A stretch of 64,000 nucleotides of DNA from Paraburkholderia lycopersici (GTDB lineage Bacteria; Pseudomonadota; Gammaproteobacteria; Burkholderiales; Burkholderiaceae): contig NZ_FMYQ01000004.1 of assembly GCF_900096975.1 (NCBI RefSeq), forward strand, positions 217,589-281,588. Direction: 5' to 3'. The notes beneath the pieces are model-generated. The model searched no databases and had not been told where the DNA came from. It saw only the letters and a program-made list of their open reading frames with translations. This document shows, in pieces, positions 63,854-64,000 of this stretch; within the stretch, counting starts at the first letter, position 1; every line of letters starts with the position of its first letter. Position numbers and translations under genes: made by a program.

Positions 63854-64000
63854 TTAGCCGGGTTCCTTCACGAGTTCCGGCACGACCGTGAACAGGTCGC
63901 CGACGAGGCCATAGTCGGCCACGCTGAAGATCGGCGCCTCTTCGTCCTTGTTGATCGCGACGATCACCTTCGAGTCCTTCATGCCGGCCAGATGCTGGAT
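63854..64000 (-). CDS. etfA: Electron transfer flavoprotein alpha subunit, C-terminal end (partial)
   Basis: The last 48 codons are visible (stop TAA). The tail [20 protein letters not shown] continues [20 protein letters not shown], the FAD-binding C-terminus of EtfA. ETF takes electrons from acyl-CoA dehydrogenases and passes them to ETF:quinone oxidoreductase, which links it to the dehydrogenases at 21.9 and 53.7 kb. The rest lies outside the window. Confidence 0.93.
   Translation of the reverse strand: MQHLAGMKDSKVIVAINKDEEAPIFSVADYGLVGDLFTVVPELVKEPG

Overview
This 64-kb window is a GC-rich chromosomal segment of a beta-proteobacterium, most likely of the Burkholderia/Paraburkholderia/Caballeronia group. 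The evidence is the strong G/C third-position bias, a narGHJI operon followed by a parvulin-type isomerase, a TetR-controlled leucine-degradation (liu) operon, several DUF4148 exported proteins and a FeoAB operon ending in a short Cys-rich membrane protein. I see no tRNA, rRNA, CRISPR array, insertion sequence, prophage or origin. Gene order is dense and ordinary, with short operons joined by ATGA-type overlaps.

Layout. 1-7364 (minus): respiratory nitrate reductase narG-narH-narJ-narI, then a parvulin PPIase cut by the left edge. 7365-9546: a 540-bp AT-richer spacer, hydroxypyruvate isomerase and an XRE/MmyB-like regulator. 9745-15360: a 53-aa membrane peptide, DoxX, two MFS transporters, an atypical orphan response regulator and a small GTG-started protein. 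15571-20338: a lipoprotein, a 1056-aa bifunctional penicillin-binding protein and two small exported proteins. 20987-27576: a TetR regulator divergent from liuA-liuB-liuC-liuD, which take isovaleryl-CoA to 3-hydroxy-3-methylglutaryl-CoA; an operator-like palindrome covers the -35 element. 27858-32396: a GalU homologue with an altered nucleotide-binding signature, katG with a candidate OxyR site and promoter, and CDP-diacylglycerol diphosphatase. 32530-34979: feoA-feoB-Cys-rich protein under a Fur-box-like palindrome. 35115-41929: amidase, ferritin-like protein, flavin reductase, a candidate small RNA, and a CynX-like transporter divergent from a GntR regulator. 41957-45020: small proteins and a deletion scar containing the 3' remnants of a divergent GST/TetR pair. 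45021-50261: a 2Fe-2S ferredoxin coupled to a ferritin-VIT iron transporter, an AcoR-like sigma-54 activator, small proteins and cytochrome b561. 50447-58548: NCS2 purine permease, a DUF4148 protein, and an AraC regulator divergent from an acyl-CoA dehydrogenase / acyl-CoA synthetase / two-crotonase cluster resembling the valine/isobutyrate branch. 58702-64000: PpnP, an encapsulin shell with its DyP peroxidase cargo, a DedA-PAP2-LssY fusion protein, and the 3' end of etfA.

Themes. Two branched-chain acyl-CoA modules (liu and the 53.7-58.5 kb cluster) feed electrons to ETF, whose alpha-subunit gene begins to appear at the right edge. Iron and peroxide handling recurs: FeoAB import, MbfA-like export plus ferredoxin, KatG, encapsulated DyP and a ferritin-like protein. 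The most distinctive system is the translationally coupled DyP-encapsulin pair, in which the peroxidase carries a recognisable C-terminal cargo-loading peptide. It belongs to a known class rather than a new one. Less expected items are the GalU variant, the orphan terminator with a C/U-rich candidate small RNA, the ferredoxin coupled to the ferritin-VIT gene, and the TetR/GST scar.
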